Positions 44,399-53,896 of a stretch of DNA of 64,000 nt are shown one piece after another. The DNA lies in contig JBCBMY010000005.1 in the NCBI GenBank assembly GCA_039822045.1, positions 248,001-312,000 of the forward strand, in the 5' to 3' direction. The notes below the pieces were generated by a model. It worked only from the letters and a program-made list of their open reading frames with translations, was not told where the DNA came from and made no database searches. The stretch's first letter is position 1, and each line of letters begins with the position of its first letter. Both the position numbers and the translations under genes were made by a program. Source of the stretch: HLUCCA09 sp039822045 (GTDB lineage Bacteria > Pseudomonadota > Alphaproteobacteria > Rhodobacterales > Rhodobacteraceae).

Positions 44399-45049
44399 TC
44401 AACCTAGACCGGCGATGATCGAGCGCAGTGTGTCAATTCCTTCGCCCTTCTCAGACGAGGTGAGCACAAGCTCGGGATAGGCAGCAGGACGTCGCTGCAG
44501 CTTGGCACGGACCTGAGCAAGGACCGCCTCCAGCTCAGAAGCTTTCACCTTGTCAGCCTTGGTCAGCACGGTCTGGTACGGCACGGCCGAGGCGTCGAGA
44601 AGTGCGAGGATCTCCTCATCAACCTCCTTGATGCCATGGCGCGCATCGATCAGCACAAAGGCCCGGCGCAGCGAGGGTCGCCCAGCCAGGTAGGCCTTGA
44701 GAAGCCGCTGCCAGGCGTCGACTTTGGCGAGCGGCGCCTTGGCAAAGCCGTAGCCCGGCAAGTCGACAAGGTAGTGACTGTCGCCAAGCGCGAAGTAGTT
44801 GATCTCCTGCGTCCGCCCCGGAGTGTTGGACGCACGGGCAAGCGCGCGTCGCCCGGTGAGTGCGTTGATCAAAGTGGACTTGCCGACGTTGGAGCGGCCG
44901 GCCAGACAGACCTCGACCCGGTCGGCCGGCGGTAGCCCGTCCATCGCGACGACGCCCTTAACGAAATCGGCGCCGTCTGCGAAGAGCCGGCGCGCCGCTT
45001 CAGCTGCCGCTGGCGTCGGCGGCTCCGTAAGAGGGAATGGCAGTTCCAC
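44399..45049 (-). CDS. yihA: Ribosome biogenesis GTP-binding protein YihA/YsxC (EngB)
   Basis: A 216-residue GTPase for large-subunit assembly. It shows G1 AGRSNVGKST, G2 RTQEINYF, G3 LVDLPGYGFA, G4 LTKADKVK and G5-like TSSEKGEG. The GTG at 45049 (VELPFPL) gives the usual length and lies ten bases after the yidC stop. A GTG further upstream would overlap yidC by 50 bases. Its stop codon directly abuts the last codon of the yidD frame on the opposite strand. Confidence 0.95.
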   Translation of the reverse strand: MELPFPLTEPPTPAAAEAARRLFADGADFVKGVVAMDGLPPADRVEVCLAGRSNVGKSTLINALTGRRALARASNTPGRTQEINYFALGDSHYLVDLPGYGFAKAPLAKVDAWQRLLKAYLAGRPSLRRAFVLIDARHGIKEVDEEILALLDASAVPYQTVLTKADKVKASELEAVLAQVRAKLQRRPAAYPELVLTSSEKGEGIDTLRSIIAGLG

Positions 45050-45059
45050 GTAGCGCGGC

Positions 45060-46946
45060 CTATTTCGCGTCCGTCTTCTTCCCGTCGCCCTTCGTGTCGC
45101 CGTCTCCACTGCCCGAGCGTTTGAATCCCGACACGATGTTGCCGAAGATGTCGGGCTTGTAGCCCTGACTGCGCATGATCAAGTACTGCTGGGCAAAGGT
45201 GATGACGTTGTTGGCGATCCAGTAGACGATCAGCCCCGATGCGAAGCCGCCCAACATGAACATGAAGACCCACGGCATCCACGCGAAAATCATCTGCTGA
45301 GTCGGATCGGTCGGTGCCGGGTTCAGCTTTTGCTGCAGCCACATCGATACGCCGAGGACGAGCGGGAGGACGCCGATGAAGATGAGCGCCATCACCGAGC
45401 CCGGCTCGGGCCCAGCAAAGGGCAAAAGCCCAAAGAGGTTCATGATCGATGTTGGATCGGGTGCCGATAGGTCACGGAACGGCCCAAGCCAGGGGGCATG
45501 GCGCAGCTCGATCGTGACGAAGATCACCTTGTAGAGCGAAAAGAAGATTGGGATCTGCAGTAGGATCGGCAAACATCCCGAGGCTGGGTTCACCTTCTCC
45601 TTCTTGTAGAGTTCCATCATCTCCTTCTGGAGCTTCTGCCGATCATCGCCCGTGCGCTCTTTGATCTTCTCCATCTCTGGCTGAAGTTCCTTCATCTTCG
45701 CCATCGAGACGTAGGACTTGAAAGCCAGGGGGAGGAGGACGGCCTTGATCAGCAGAGTAAGGGCTATGATCGCCCAGCCCATATTTCCGATGAGCAGGTT
45801 CAGCCAGTGGAGCACGGCGAAGATCGGCTTGGTAAGAAAGTAGAACCAGCCCCAGTCGATCGAATCGAGGAAGTTCTCAATTCCGTTTTCGCGTTCGTAG
45901 CCACGGATAACTTCCCACTCCTTTGCGCCGGCGAAGAGCTGGGAGGTTTGTTCAACAGTTTGGCCAGGCGCGATCTCGATCGCCGGAAAGACAGTTTGCG
46001 TCTGGTAGATGTCGGAACCTGGCTGGTGCAGCATCGCTAGTCGAAAGCTCTGACCAGGGCTCGGGATCAGAGTTGTCATCCAGTATTTGTCGGTGAAGCC
46101 CACCCAACCGGACTGTACGCCTTCGATCACTTCGCCGGGCGTTCCAAGGGCAGGTGCAATGTCTGCATCGGCGACGCTCGAGTAGTTCTCCTCGATCAGG
46201 GTACCGTCGGCCATGCCGACGACGCCTTCGTGCAGAATGAAGAACTGGGTCAGGTCATCTGGCAAGCCATGTCGCGCAATGATGCCGTAGGGGGCCGCTC
46301 GGTGGGCAACGTCCGTAGGATTTTCGACCGACTGAGTCGAGGTGAACAGATAGTCCTCGTCGACCGAGATCGTTCGGCGGAAGATCAAGCCCGCTGGACT
46401 GTCCCAACGCAAGGTGACTGGGGTTTCGGGCGAGAGCGTTTCGCCGCCTTCGACGGTCCACAACGTATCGGTGCCGGGCACGTCGTCAGGGGTAAGGCTG
46501 CTACCCGGGGCCCAGCCATAGAGCGCGTAATAGGCGCCAGGGCCGCCGACGGGCGACAGAAGCGTGACCGTCGGGCTGCCCTCGTCCAACGTCTCGCGGT
46601 ATTGCGTGAGGTCGAGATCGTCGATCCGACCGCCGATCAAAGAGATGGAGCCAGAGAGTTTGGGCGTCTCGATCTGCAGCCTAGGCGCATCGGCCGCCTC
46701 AGTGGCGGCCTGGGTCTCGGTGCCTGGCGTGGTAGCAGCCGTTGTGCCGCCCGCCGTTTGCGGCACGGCGGCAATAGGATTGCCTTCGCCGTCGAGGGAG
46801 GGGCCGGGTGCCGGCGCATCAGCAACAGCGGGCTCTCGCGGCGGGGTCAGCGGCTCTTCAGGTGGCGGGAAGAGGAGGAACCAAACGAGGATCACAAGAA
46901 AGCTCAGCGCCGTGGCGAGGATGAGGTTTCTGTTCTGATCGTCCAT
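45060..46946 (-). CDS. yidC: Membrane protein insertase YidC/Oxa1
   Basis: A 628-residue inner-membrane insertase. An N-terminal helix (NLILATALSFLVILVWFLLF) is followed by a large periplasmic beta domain (about 90-350). The five-helix conserved core follows (WGWFYFLTKPIFAVLHWLN, AIIALTLLIKAVLLPLAFKS, GCLPILLQIPIFFSLYKV, FAWMPWVFMFML). The ATG at 46946 starts MDDQNRN as in relatives; a GTG three codons earlier has a better placed AGGA. In related genomes yidC follows yidD on the same strand; here it is inverted. Confidence 0.96.
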   Translation of the reverse strand: MDDQNRNLILATALSFLVILVWFLLFPPPEEPLTPPREPAVADAPAPGPSLDGEGNPIAAVPQTAGGTTAATTPGTETQAATEAADAPRLQIETPKLSGSISLIGGRIDDLDLTQYRETLDEGSPTVTLLSPVGGPGAYYALYGWAPGSSLTPDDVPGTDTLWTVEGGETLSPETPVTLRWDSPAGLIFRRTISVDEDYLFTSTQSVENPTDVAHRAAPYGIIARHGLPDDLTQFFILHEGVVGMADGTLIEENYSSVADADIAPALGTPGEVIEGVQSGWVGFTDKYWMTTLIPSPGQSFRLAMLHQPGSDIYQTQTVFPAIEIAPGQTVEQTSQLFAGAKEWEVIRGYERENGIENFLDSIDWGWFYFLTKPIFAVLHWLNLLIGNMGWAIIALTLLIKAVLLPLAFKSYVSMAKMKELQPEMEKIKERTGDDRQKLQKEMMELYKKEKVNPASGCLPILLQIPIFFSLYKVIFVTIELRHAPWLGPFRDLSAPDPTSIMNLFGLLPFAGPEPGSVMALIFIGVLPLVLGVSMWLQQKLNPAPTDPTQQMIFAWMPWVFMFMLGGFASGLIVYWIANNVITFAQQYLIMRSQGYKPDIFGNIVSGFKRSGSGDGDTKGDGKKTDAK

Positions 46947-47221
46947 CAGCGACACCGGTCCTGGGCGGAAGGGGAGACGGCCCGGTTCAAACGGTCGTGG
47001 CGGGAAAGGTCAAGTGGAAAGGCCCCGTGCCGTACGGAGACAGATAGGCACGACGGGCCGGGATTGAACATGCAACCTGACGCAATCGCACGACGTTGGC
47101 GCCCATTCCCGCATATGGGCCCTCATATGGGCACAGGCGCGGCGACCGGACGGCGGCGACCCACGAGCGTATTGGCGTGGCGCCGGGCACAGAGCCCCGC
47201 CCACCCCACTTCGGTGAAGCA

Positions 47222-48769
47222 CTACGCGCTGGCTGCTGAAGAGGGCTGGATCCGTCGGGCCGAGAAGCTCTGCAGCCAGGTCCCAGCCTCGTCAATCGGC
47301 ATAGGTCGTGCAAACGCGTAGCCTTGCGCATGGCCACAACCCAGTCGGTTCAACACTTGCAGTTCAGCCACCGTCTCGACCCCTTCGGCAACGGTGTCCA
47401 CGTCGAGCTTCTCGGCAAGTGATAGAATGGCAGCGACCATCTTCTCCTGGCTTGGATCTTCATCGAGGCGGGTGATGAAGCTCCGATCGATCTTGATCCG
47501 AGACACTGCGAACCGCCTGATATTGGCGATCGAGGCCGCGCCCGTGCCAAAATCGTCGAGGTCGATACTACAGCCGAGGTCTGCCAGTCCGGAAATGTTG
47601 GAAGTGATCGTGTCGTTGCAGGTCTCACTGACCACCGTTTCGAGCACCTCAACCGTGAGACGGCTGGGGTCCAGGTCGAATCGGTCGAGCTCCCACTTTA
47701 TCCGCTCAACCAAGCGGGGATTGCGAAGTTCGGCAGATGAGAAGTTCACTCCCATTTTGGGGATGTGCATACCCTCCCTGTCCCATCGGCGAAGTGCAGA
47801 AAGCGCGTGGAACACCATTACTTCGCCCAGCCGCTCCATATGGCCACCGGCCTCGGCCGCCGGTAGGAAGTCGACAGGCGGGATAAGGCCGCGGGCGGGG
47901 TGTTGCCAGCGGGCGAGTGCCTCCATGCCGGAGACATCACCGGTTTCCATGGAGACCTGGGGCTGGAACCATGGCAGGATCTCTCCTTCCTCGAGAGCGC
48001 GTTCAAAATCGGCGGCAATGGAACTGCGCATTTCGGCGTGGGCACGCATCTCTCGAGAGTAAGCACGCACGGCGCCATTGCCAGGAACGCGCGCCTCAGC
48101 CAGGGCAGCCTCCGCTGCCTCGATCAGGGCTTCTCCCGTGCGCCGCAGCGCGCGCCGCTCCAGGCAGAACCCGGCGGACAACGTGACGTAGACGCTCGCC
48201 GCGTCGATGCTGATCGGATCCGCTGTAGCGTTCTGAATCCGCTCGACCGTGCGCAACGCCATATCCATACCGGCATTGCGCGCAGGACCGACCAAAATTC
48301 CGTATCGGTAGCGACCAAGCTTGGCGATCTTGTCGCCTCCCCGGACCGCACCGATCGCTCGGTCCGCTGTTCGGCAGAGCACGGCTTCCATCGCCGGAAT
48401 CCCGAGCCGCGTCTCAAGATTGCTTCCGCCGTCGATCTCCATGACGATGACGACCGTGGCTTCGGCCTCGGCCCGGGCAGCGAGCAGCGCGTCTTCGATT
48501 TCTTCGCGCAGGGCATCGCGAGTGAGCAAACCAGTCAGCGAATCTACGGGAGGTAACTCGGCCTCGAACAAGCCGCCGAGCACCAGAATCAGCGGAAAGG
48601 TGAGAGCGATGATCATCAGGACACCCTGACCACCGTACCAATACCCACCCAGCATGATCGCCGGGAGAAAGGCCACCATCTGTGGGCGCAAGAACGTGCG
48701 CTTCATCGACCGACCGAAAGTGCGCCGCCACATGCGGAATGTCGGTCGCGGCGGTTCAAGTTCGTCCAT
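47222..48769 (-). CDS. Cyclic-di-GMP phosphodiesterase with degenerate GGDEF domain
   Basis: A 515-residue protein. Two N-terminal hydrophobic segments (about 30-66, MVAFLPAIMLGGYWYG and VLMIIALTFPLILVLGGL) are followed by a GGDEF-like domain whose signature reads GRYRYG, so cyclase activity is lost. The EAL domain (about 245-500) is intact: MEALARWQHP, NFSSAEL, VEVLETVV, DDFGTGAAS, KIDRSFI and AEGVET. It should therefore hydrolyse c-di-GMP. GGAGG precedes the ATG. It is not in an obvious operon, with 275 bases to yidC and 91 to the ttcA-like gene. Confidence 0.93.
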   Translation of the reverse strand: MDELEPPRPTFRMWRRTFGRSMKRTFLRPQMVAFLPAIMLGGYWYGGQGVLMIIALTFPLILVLGGLFEAELPPVDSLTGLLTRDALREEIEDALLAARAEAEATVVIVMEIDGGSNLETRLGIPAMEAVLCRTADRAIGAVRGGDKIAKLGRYRYGILVGPARNAGMDMALRTVERIQNATADPISIDAASVYVTLSAGFCLERRALRRTGEALIEAAEAALAEARVPGNGAVRAYSREMRAHAEMRSSIAADFERALEEGEILPWFQPQVSMETGDVSGMEALARWQHPARGLIPPVDFLPAAEAGGHMERLGEVMVFHALSALRRWDREGMHIPKMGVNFSSAELRNPRLVERIKWELDRFDLDPSRLTVEVLETVVSETCNDTITSNISGLADLGCSIDLDDFGTGAASIANIRRFAVSRIKIDRSFITRLDEDPSQEKMVAAILSLAEKLDVDTVAEGVETVAELQVLNRLGCGHAQGYAFARPMPIDEAGTWLQSFSARRIQPSSAASA

Positions 48770-48860
48770 GTCGAGCCTCCAGCGCCATGGCGCAGCGCGC
48801 CCGCTCGAAGGCTAGAAAATGTCAGTCAGCGGAAGCTTAACCCGACCGAACGAGTTGTTT

Positions 48861-49730
48861 TCAATTTGAGCCACTCTCGGTGTCCCGGGGCTCAGGCACA
48901 TCGGAGCGAAGCGCAAGGCCGGCGAAGTCCCAGAGCTTGGGGTCGAGCAAGTGCGAGGGGCGCGCGTTCATTAAGGCCCGAAACATCACTTGCCGCCGGC
49001 CGGGGCTGTTCTTCTCCCATCCGTCTAGGATCCGTTTGACCTGTTGACGTTGCAGCCCATCCTGGCCGCCGCAGAGGTCACACGGGATTATCGGGTAGTT
49101 CATCGCCAGGGCAAACCGAGCGCAGTCGGCCTCGGCCACATGCGCAAGGGGGCGGAGGACGAACAAATCGCCTTCTTCGTTCACCAGCTTCGGCGGCATA
49201 GTGGCAAGGCGCCCGCCATGAAAGAGATTCATGAAGAACGTCTCCAGGATGTCATCGCGGTGATGACCGAGGACGACGGCTGTGCACCCTTCCTCGCGCG
49301 CGATCCGGTATAGGTGACCTCGCCGCAGCCGGGAACAGAGAGAGCAAAAGGTCCGGCCCTCAGGGATCTTGTCGACAACGACGGAGTACGTGTCTTGATA
49401 CTCGATCCGGTGGGGAACCCTCGTCCGCTCGAGAAACTCAGGCAGAACAGTCGCGGGAAAACCGGGTTGGCCCTGGTCGAGGTTGCACGCCAAAAGGTCA
49501 ACCGGCAGCAACCCGCGCCATTTCAGCTCGGTCAGCGCAGCCAGGAGCGTGTAGCTGTCCTTGCCGCCGGACAGACAGACGAGCCAACGCGCGTCGCGCT
49601 CCTCGACCATGCCATATTGCTCCAGCGCCTCGCGGACGTATCGCACGATCCGCTTCCGCAGCTTGCGGAATTCCGTCGTCTGCGGAGCACCGTGGAAGAG
49701 TGGATGGATATCATCTGCGTCGTCGAGCAT
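48861..49730 (-). CDS. ttcA: tRNA 2-thiocytidine synthetase TtcA-type
   Basis: A 289-residue PP-loop ATPase. The PP-loop SGGKDSYTLL lies near residue 62. The paired CxxC motifs, CSLC and CDLCGG, hold the iron-sulfur cluster used for thiolation of cytidine 32 in tRNA. GHHRDDILETFFMNLFHGG is the signature of the family. The ATG at 49730 gives the usual length. An ATG at 49814 would overlap the divergent gene and lies in a proline- and glycine-rich leader unlike the family. Confidence 0.93.
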   Translation of the reverse strand: MLDDADDIHPLFHGAPQTTEFRKLRKRIVRYVREALEQYGMVEERDARWLVCLSGGKDSYTLLAALTELKWRGLLPVDLLACNLDQGQPGFPATVLPEFLERTRVPHRIEYQDTYSVVVDKIPEGRTFCSLCSRLRRGHLYRIAREEGCTAVVLGHHRDDILETFFMNLFHGGRLATMPPKLVNEEGDLFVLRPLAHVAEADCARFALAMNYPIIPCDLCGGQDGLQRQQVKRILDGWEKNSPGRRQVMFRALMNARPSHLLDPKLWDFAGLALRSDVPEPRDTESGSN

Positions 49731-49777
49731 ATTGGATGGGTAGGCGATCCGCCCCTTGTTCACCACAGGGAATTGCC

Positions 49778-50353
49778 ATGTCTGATAGCCAGACGCTGCC
49801 GGTTCCAAATCCATACCCGGCGGGCGATGTCACCGTGAAGAGCTTCAGCTACAAGGAGGCGCTGCTCCTGATCCGCCTGATCGACCGACATTCGGCCGAC
49901 GCTGCAAAGCGGCGCGGCGGCGACTTTATCCTGGCGGCGGACTACCACGCCGGATGGACCGACGGAGCCGGCGTTGACCACGAGATTGTGGTGCCGCAGG
50001 TTATGCTCACGGACCTGGCCAGCGTGCCGCGCCTCTTCCGCGGTCTTATCAGCCGCACTGGACCCTGGGTCGAGGCGGCCGTGGTCCACGACTTCCTTTC
50101 CATTGCCTGGCGCGTGATCGACGGAAAGGGCACGGTGGAGCGACGACGCTTTGCCGACACCATAATGCAGAAGGCGATGATCGAGGCGGGTGTCAACACC
50201 TACAGCCGAACGGCGATCTTTGGCGCGATCCGAGCGGCGGCGGCTTTCGCATATCCCATGTTCAATGCACGCGTCCCATGGTCAGACTTCGCGACCGACC
50301 TGCACAACCCGATCGTGCCGCCTCAACTCCCGCCCGGCCTCACTCTCCCCTAA
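49778..50353 (+). CDS. DUF1353 protein
   Basis: A 191-residue protein of the DUF1353 family, with TDLASVPRLFRGLIS, WVEAAVVHDFLSIAW and a DTIMQKAMIEAG helix. Family members are frequent in phages and in bacterial chromosomes, and their function is unknown. AGGGA lies upstream of the ATG at 49778. It is divergent from the ttcA gene, sharing a 47-base promoter region. Confidence 0.85.
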   Translation: MSDSQTLPVPNPYPAGDVTVKSFSYKEALLLIRLIDRHSADAAKRRGGDFILAADYHAGWTDGAGVDHEIVVPQVMLTDLASVPRLFRGLISRTGPWVEAAVVHDFLSIAWRVIDGKGTVERRRFADTIMQKAMIEAGVNTYSRTAIFGAIRAAAAFAYPMFNARVPWSDFATDLHNPIVPPQLPPGLTLP

Positions 50354-50421
50354 CCCTACGGCGTGCGTAGACAGCGAGACGGACCATCAGTTCGGCCTAT
50401 TTCAGTCGAAACGGAGGTCTC

Positions 50422-50961
50422 ATGCGTCTGATCCTGCTTCTCACTTTCTCCCTTTTGCTCTGTGCATGCGCTGGGCGGCCGAGCCTCGACGACCCGAAAC
50501 TGTCGGACCGAGATCTGAACCTCGAGGAGTTCTTCGAAGGCAGATCTGTTGCCTATGGGCAGTTCCAGGACGTCTTCGGTACGGTGCGTCGCCGCTTCGA
50601 GGTGGAGATCGAGGGCCGCTGGGACGGAGAAACCCTCACGCTCATTGAGGACTTCATCTATGAGGACGGCGCGACCGAACGGCGCGTGTGGAACCTTCGC
50701 AAAACCGGCGAGGAGACATGGGAAGGCACGGCAGCAGGGGTACAGGGCGTTGCTCAGGGCGAGGAGCGCGGTGACACATTCAACTGGCGCTACACGATCG
50801 ATCTTCCCATTCCGGCGGCCGACGGCACTGTCGATACGCTTCGCGCGAGCTTTGACGATTGGATGTGGCTTCTGTCCGACAAACGAATCCTAAACCGGGC
50901 CTACATGACGCGATCCGGCGTCTTCATTGGCGAAGTGCTCATCATGTTTGAGAAGCGCTGA
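50422..50961 (+). CDS. DUF3833 lipoprotein
   Basis: A 179-residue protein with a lipoprotein signal (LLLTFSLLLCACAG; lipobox LCAC or CACA) and the DUF3833 fold: DLNLEEFFEGRSVAYGQFQD, WDGETLTLIEDFIYEDG, LRASFDDWMWL and RAYMTRSGVFIGEV. It is anchored in the envelope. Function is unknown. A GGAGG lies just before the ATG, 68 bases after the DUF1353 gene. Confidence 0.9.
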   Translation: MRLILLLTFSLLLCACAGRPSLDDPKLSDRDLNLEEFFEGRSVAYGQFQDVFGTVRRRFEVEIEGRWDGETLTLIEDFIYEDGATERRVWNLRKTGEETWEGTAAGVQGVAQGEERGDTFNWRYTIDLPIPAADGTVDTLRASFDDWMWLLSDKRILNRAYMTRSGVFIGEVLIMFEKR

Positions 50962-50973
50962 CGCCAACGGCAA

Positions 50974-51714
50974 TCACACATGCTGGCCGGCATTGACCTC
51001 AATCTCGGTGCCCGTGACATAGCTCGACGCGTCGGTGCACAGGAAATGGATCACGTCGGCAACCTCGGATGGCTGACCGAGGCGGCGGAGCGGCAGACCT
51101 TCCACAATCTTCTCGGTGCCGGGGCTTAGGATCGACGTTTCAATTTCGCCGGGTGCGATGGCGTTCACGCGCACCCCAAGGGGGCCATAGTCGTGGGCCA
51201 TTTCGCGGGTCAGCGCATTGAGCGCCGCCTTCGAGGTGGCATAGGCCGCGCCCGCAAATGGGTGGACGCGGCTGCCGGCGATGGACGTGACATTAACTAC
51301 GGCGCCTTTGGCCGCAGCGAGTTCGTCTTTGAGGCCCCGCGCGAGGACGACAGGTGCAAAGAAGTTCACGTGGAATACCTTGCCCCAATCGCGCAAATCG
51401 GTGTCGATGGTGTTGAGGCGTCCGCCATCTGGCCCCTTCGGCGAGATGCCGGCGTTGTTGACCAGCGCGTCAAGCTTTCCGTCAATTTTGGCGCGTATCG
51501 ATTGCAGCGCCTCAATCGTCTGGTGAGGGTCGCCCAGATCGATCTGGATGTGGTTGTCTTCGCCCCCGGGCCACGGGCAGCGAGGGTCGAAGGGCTGTCG
51601 TGAGCAAGTGAGCACCCGCCAGCCGCCCGCGCTAAAGCGCTTGACCGTGGCGTGGCCGATCCCGCGGCTTGCCCCTGTCAGAAGCAGTGTTTTCTGCCGG
51701 TCCGTCTCGCTCAT
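50974..51714 (-). CDS. Short-chain dehydrogenase/reductase (3-oxoacyl-ACP reductase-like)
   Basis: A 246-residue NAD(P)-dependent oxidoreductase. It shows the cofactor motif TGASRGIG, NNAG, the catalytic Ser in VTSIAGS, and the Tyr-Lys pair in YATSKAA. VNAIAPGEIET and the C-terminal VTGTEIEVNAGQHV are family-typical. The substrate cannot be told. It converges on the lipoprotein gene with 12 bases between stops and is divergent from argB. Confidence 0.92.
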   Translation of the reverse strand: MSETDRQKTLLLTGASRGIGHATVKRFSAGGWRVLTCSRQPFDPRCPWPGGEDNHIQIDLGDPHQTIEALQSIRAKIDGKLDALVNNAGISPKGPDGGRLNTIDTDLRDWGKVFHVNFFAPVVLARGLKDELAAAKGAVVNVTSIAGSRVHPFAGAAYATSKAALNALTREMAHDYGPLGVRVNAIAPGEIETSILSPGTEKIVEGLPLRRLGQPSEVADVIHFLCTDASSYVTGTEIEVNAGQHV

Positions 51715-51838
51715 GTCGGGCCTCCTCAGCGCAAACTCAGCCTAAAGGAGCGCGCGGGCCAAGCAATCACCCTCTTGGCACCCGGAGCGCTCCGCCGTAA
51801 CAGGGGAGGCCGCGCACCAGCCCGCCCAAGAGCCCCGG

Positions 51839-52726
51839 ATGAAGACCCAGATGGCCCATAAACGCGACTCGATCGCCACCGCCCGCACGCTTGCCGAGGC
51901 CCTGCCTTATATGCAGCGCTATACTGGGGCGATCGTCGTCATCAAGATGGGTGGCAACGCAATGGGCGACGCCGATGCAATGGCTGGTTTTGCGCGCGAC
52001 GTCGTGCTCATGAGCCAAGTGGGAATTCGACCCGTTGTCGTCCATGGCGGCGGACCGATGATCAACGACCTGCTCGCACGTCTGGGAGTGCAGACCGAGT
52101 TTGTCGGCGGGAAGCGCGTGACGGACGCGGACACGGTCGAAGTGGTCGAGATGGTGCTGTCGGGCGGGGTGAACAAACGGATTGTGCAGGCAATCAATAT
52201 GCAAGGTGGGCGCGCGGTGGGCGTATCGGGCAAGGATGCGAACATGATGGTGTGCGACCCGGCCGACCCGGCCCTCGGCTTTGTGGGCGAACCTGTGGAG
52301 ATAACCCCCGACCTGCTGCACCAGATGCACGGCTCCGGCATTATCCCGGTGGTCGCTCCCCTAGGAACTGGTCGCGACGGCGAAACCTACAATGTCAATG
52401 GCGACACGGCTGCCGGTGCAATTGCCGCTGCATTGAAGGCAGACCGGCTGCTTCTGCTTACCGATGTCGAGGGGGTGAAGGACCGCGAGGGCCACGTCGT
52501 GACTGCGTTGACAAGCGACGACGTGGAGCGTCTGACACGTGAGGGCGTGATCGCAGGCGGTATGATCCCCAAGACCGAAACGGCCCTTGCTGCGCTAAGG
52601 GGCGGGGTGCGGGCCGTTGTGATCCTTGACGGAAGGGCACCCAATGCGGCCCTGCTGGAGCTCTTTACAGATCACGGCGCGGGGTCGCTTATCCGCTTGT
52701 CCGGCGTAGCGCAGGCTGCCCAGTGA
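51839..52726 (+). CDS. argB: Acetylglutamate kinase
   Basis: A 295-residue amino-acid kinase catalysing the second step of arginine synthesis. Motifs are VVIKMGGNAM, VVVHGGGPMI, VTDADTVEVVEMVLSGGVNK, YNVNGDTAAGAIAAAL, LLLLTDVEGVKD and GGMIPKTETALAAL. The ATG at 51839 lacks a strong ribosome binding site, and an in-frame ATG at 51851 is possible. In relatives argB follows yihA directly; here it faces away from the inverted yihA/yidC segment. The last codon overlaps the next gene (GTGA). Confidence 0.96.
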   Translation: MKTQMAHKRDSIATARTLAEALPYMQRYTGAIVVIKMGGNAMGDADAMAGFARDVVLMSQVGIRPVVVHGGGPMINDLLARLGVQTEFVGGKRVTDADTVEVVEMVLSGGVNKRIVQAINMQGGRAVGVSGKDANMMVCDPADPALGFVGEPVEITPDLLHQMHGSGIIPVVAPLGTGRDGETYNVNGDTAAGAIAAALKADRLLLLTDVEGVKDREGHVVTALTSDDVERLTREGVIAGGMIPKTETALAALRGGVRAVVILDGRAPNAALLELFTDHGAGSLIRLSGVAQAAQ

Positions 52727-53391
52727 CGGCGCCGATCACCTGGGGAGGGCTCACCGCGAAATGCGAAGACGCTGGGCTGGACGCCATAGGCGGATTTCAT
52801 CCCTCGGTCGACGATGACCTGCCACCCGGCACGGAAACCGTTGTTCTGCTGGCGCCGCGGGAGCCGGGCTTCTGGGCGCGTGTTTCGTCGACGCCCGAGT
52901 TTTCCGACGGTGCGCGCGACCCGCTCGACCGTTGGTCTCGCCGCGTCATTGGGCATCTCGCCTGCGATCTTTCTGCAAAGGCCCTGTTTCCGTTCTCTGG
53001 CCCTCCGTGGCGGCCGTTCCTGAGCTGGGCAACGCGGACCGGTCAGGTGCATGCTTCGCCAATCGGATTGCTTGTGCATTCCGAAGCGGGCCTGTTCTTC
53101 TCGGTTCGCGGTGCCCTGGCACTGAAGGATCGCTTGGATCTGCCGCCGCCGGTCACTTCGCCTTGCGTGACGTGCTCAGGGCAGCCCTGCCGCACGGCCT
53201 GCCCAGTGGGTGCCTTTGGAACAGAAGGCTATGATACGAGTGCCTGCCACAGCTTCCTCGACAGCGCAGGCGGCGCCGACTGTATGGGCCGCGGCTGCCG
53301 AGCGCGGCGGGCCTGCCCCATCTCAACACGCTATCCACGCGCCGATGCGCAATCGGCATTCCACATGCGCGCGTTCCACGGTACCGTCTGA
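52723..53391 (+). CDS. Ferredoxin-like 4Fe-4S protein (QueG-related C-terminal region)
   Basis: A 222-residue protein. The N-terminal half is alpha/beta without a recognised motif. The C-terminal third has cysteine clusters CVTCSGQPCRTACPVGAF and CMGRGCRARRACPIS, which would hold iron-sulfur clusters as in small relatives of epoxyqueuosine reductase. The catalytic Asp region of true QueG is not seen. The GTG start overlaps the argB stop, and it is eight bases from the next gene. The reaction is unknown. Confidence 0.85.
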   Translation: MTAPITWGGLTAKCEDAGLDAIGGFHPSVDDDLPPGTETVVLLAPREPGFWARVSSTPEFSDGARDPLDRWSRRVIGHLACDLSAKALFPFSGPPWRPFLSWATRTGQVHASPIGLLVHSEAGLFFSVRGALALKDRLDLPPPVTSPCVTCSGQPCRTACPVGAFGTEGYDTSACHSFLDSAGGADCMGRGCRARRACPISTRYPRADAQSAFHMRAFHGTV

Positions 53392-53398
53392 GGCTATA

Positions 53399-53896
53399 AT
53401 GAAGACGCTGATCCTGATCCGCCACGCCAAGTCGAGTTGGGCCAATCCGGATATCGACGACCTCGACAGGCCGTTGAACAAGCGCGGCAAGCGCGCAGCC
53501 TCTGACGTCGGACGATGGCTGAAGTCGGAGGGCTGGGTGCCGGACGAAGTGCTCTGTTCCACATCGCGCCGCACCCGGGAAACCTGCGAGCGGCTTAAGC
53601 TCGACGCGGCACCGATCCTTAGGGAAGACATTTACGAGGCGTCGCCCGGCGCGTTGCTGGCGGCGGTGCAAGACGCGCACGGCAAGACCGTAATGATGAT
53701 CGGGCACAATCCTGGGATTGGGGCGCTTGCGCAATATCTTGCGACGAAGAAACCCAGGCATGCCCGGTTCGACGATTATCCGACCGGAGCCACCACAATT
53801 CTACGCTTCGACTTGGGCAATTGGGCGGATCTTCAGCCCGGCAGTGGCGAGGTTGCCGAATTCCTAACCCCGCACGACCTGACACCAACGGCCTGA
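53399..53896 (+). CDS. SixA-type phosphohistidine phosphatase
   Basis: A 165-residue histidine-phosphatase-superfamily protein. The nucleophile motif is LILIRHAKSSW with the catalytic RH pair, with SRRTRETCERL and the second catalytic His in MMIGHNPGIGAL. SixA removes phosphate from His in phosphorelay proteins, and the short length fits it. The ATG at 53399 follows the ferredoxin gene; upstream in-frame starts would overlap that gene by almost 200 bases. Confidence 0.92.
   Translation: MKTLILIRHAKSSWANPDIDDLDRPLNKRGKRAASDVGRWLKSEGWVPDEVLCSTSRRTRETCERLKLDAAPILREDIYEASPGALLAAVQDAHGKTVMMIGHNPGIGALAQYLATKKPRHARFDDYPTGATTILRFDLGNWADLQPGSGEVAEFLTPHDLTPTA

Noticed and set aside
46230..47321. A 363-residue plus-strand open frame
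   Set aside because: Mostly antisense to yidC; Arg-rich composition with no motif and no ribosome binding site.
47222..48769. A diguanylate cyclase activity for the GGDEF/EAL protein
   Set aside because: The active-site signature reads GRYRYG; only the EAL half keeps its catalytic residues.
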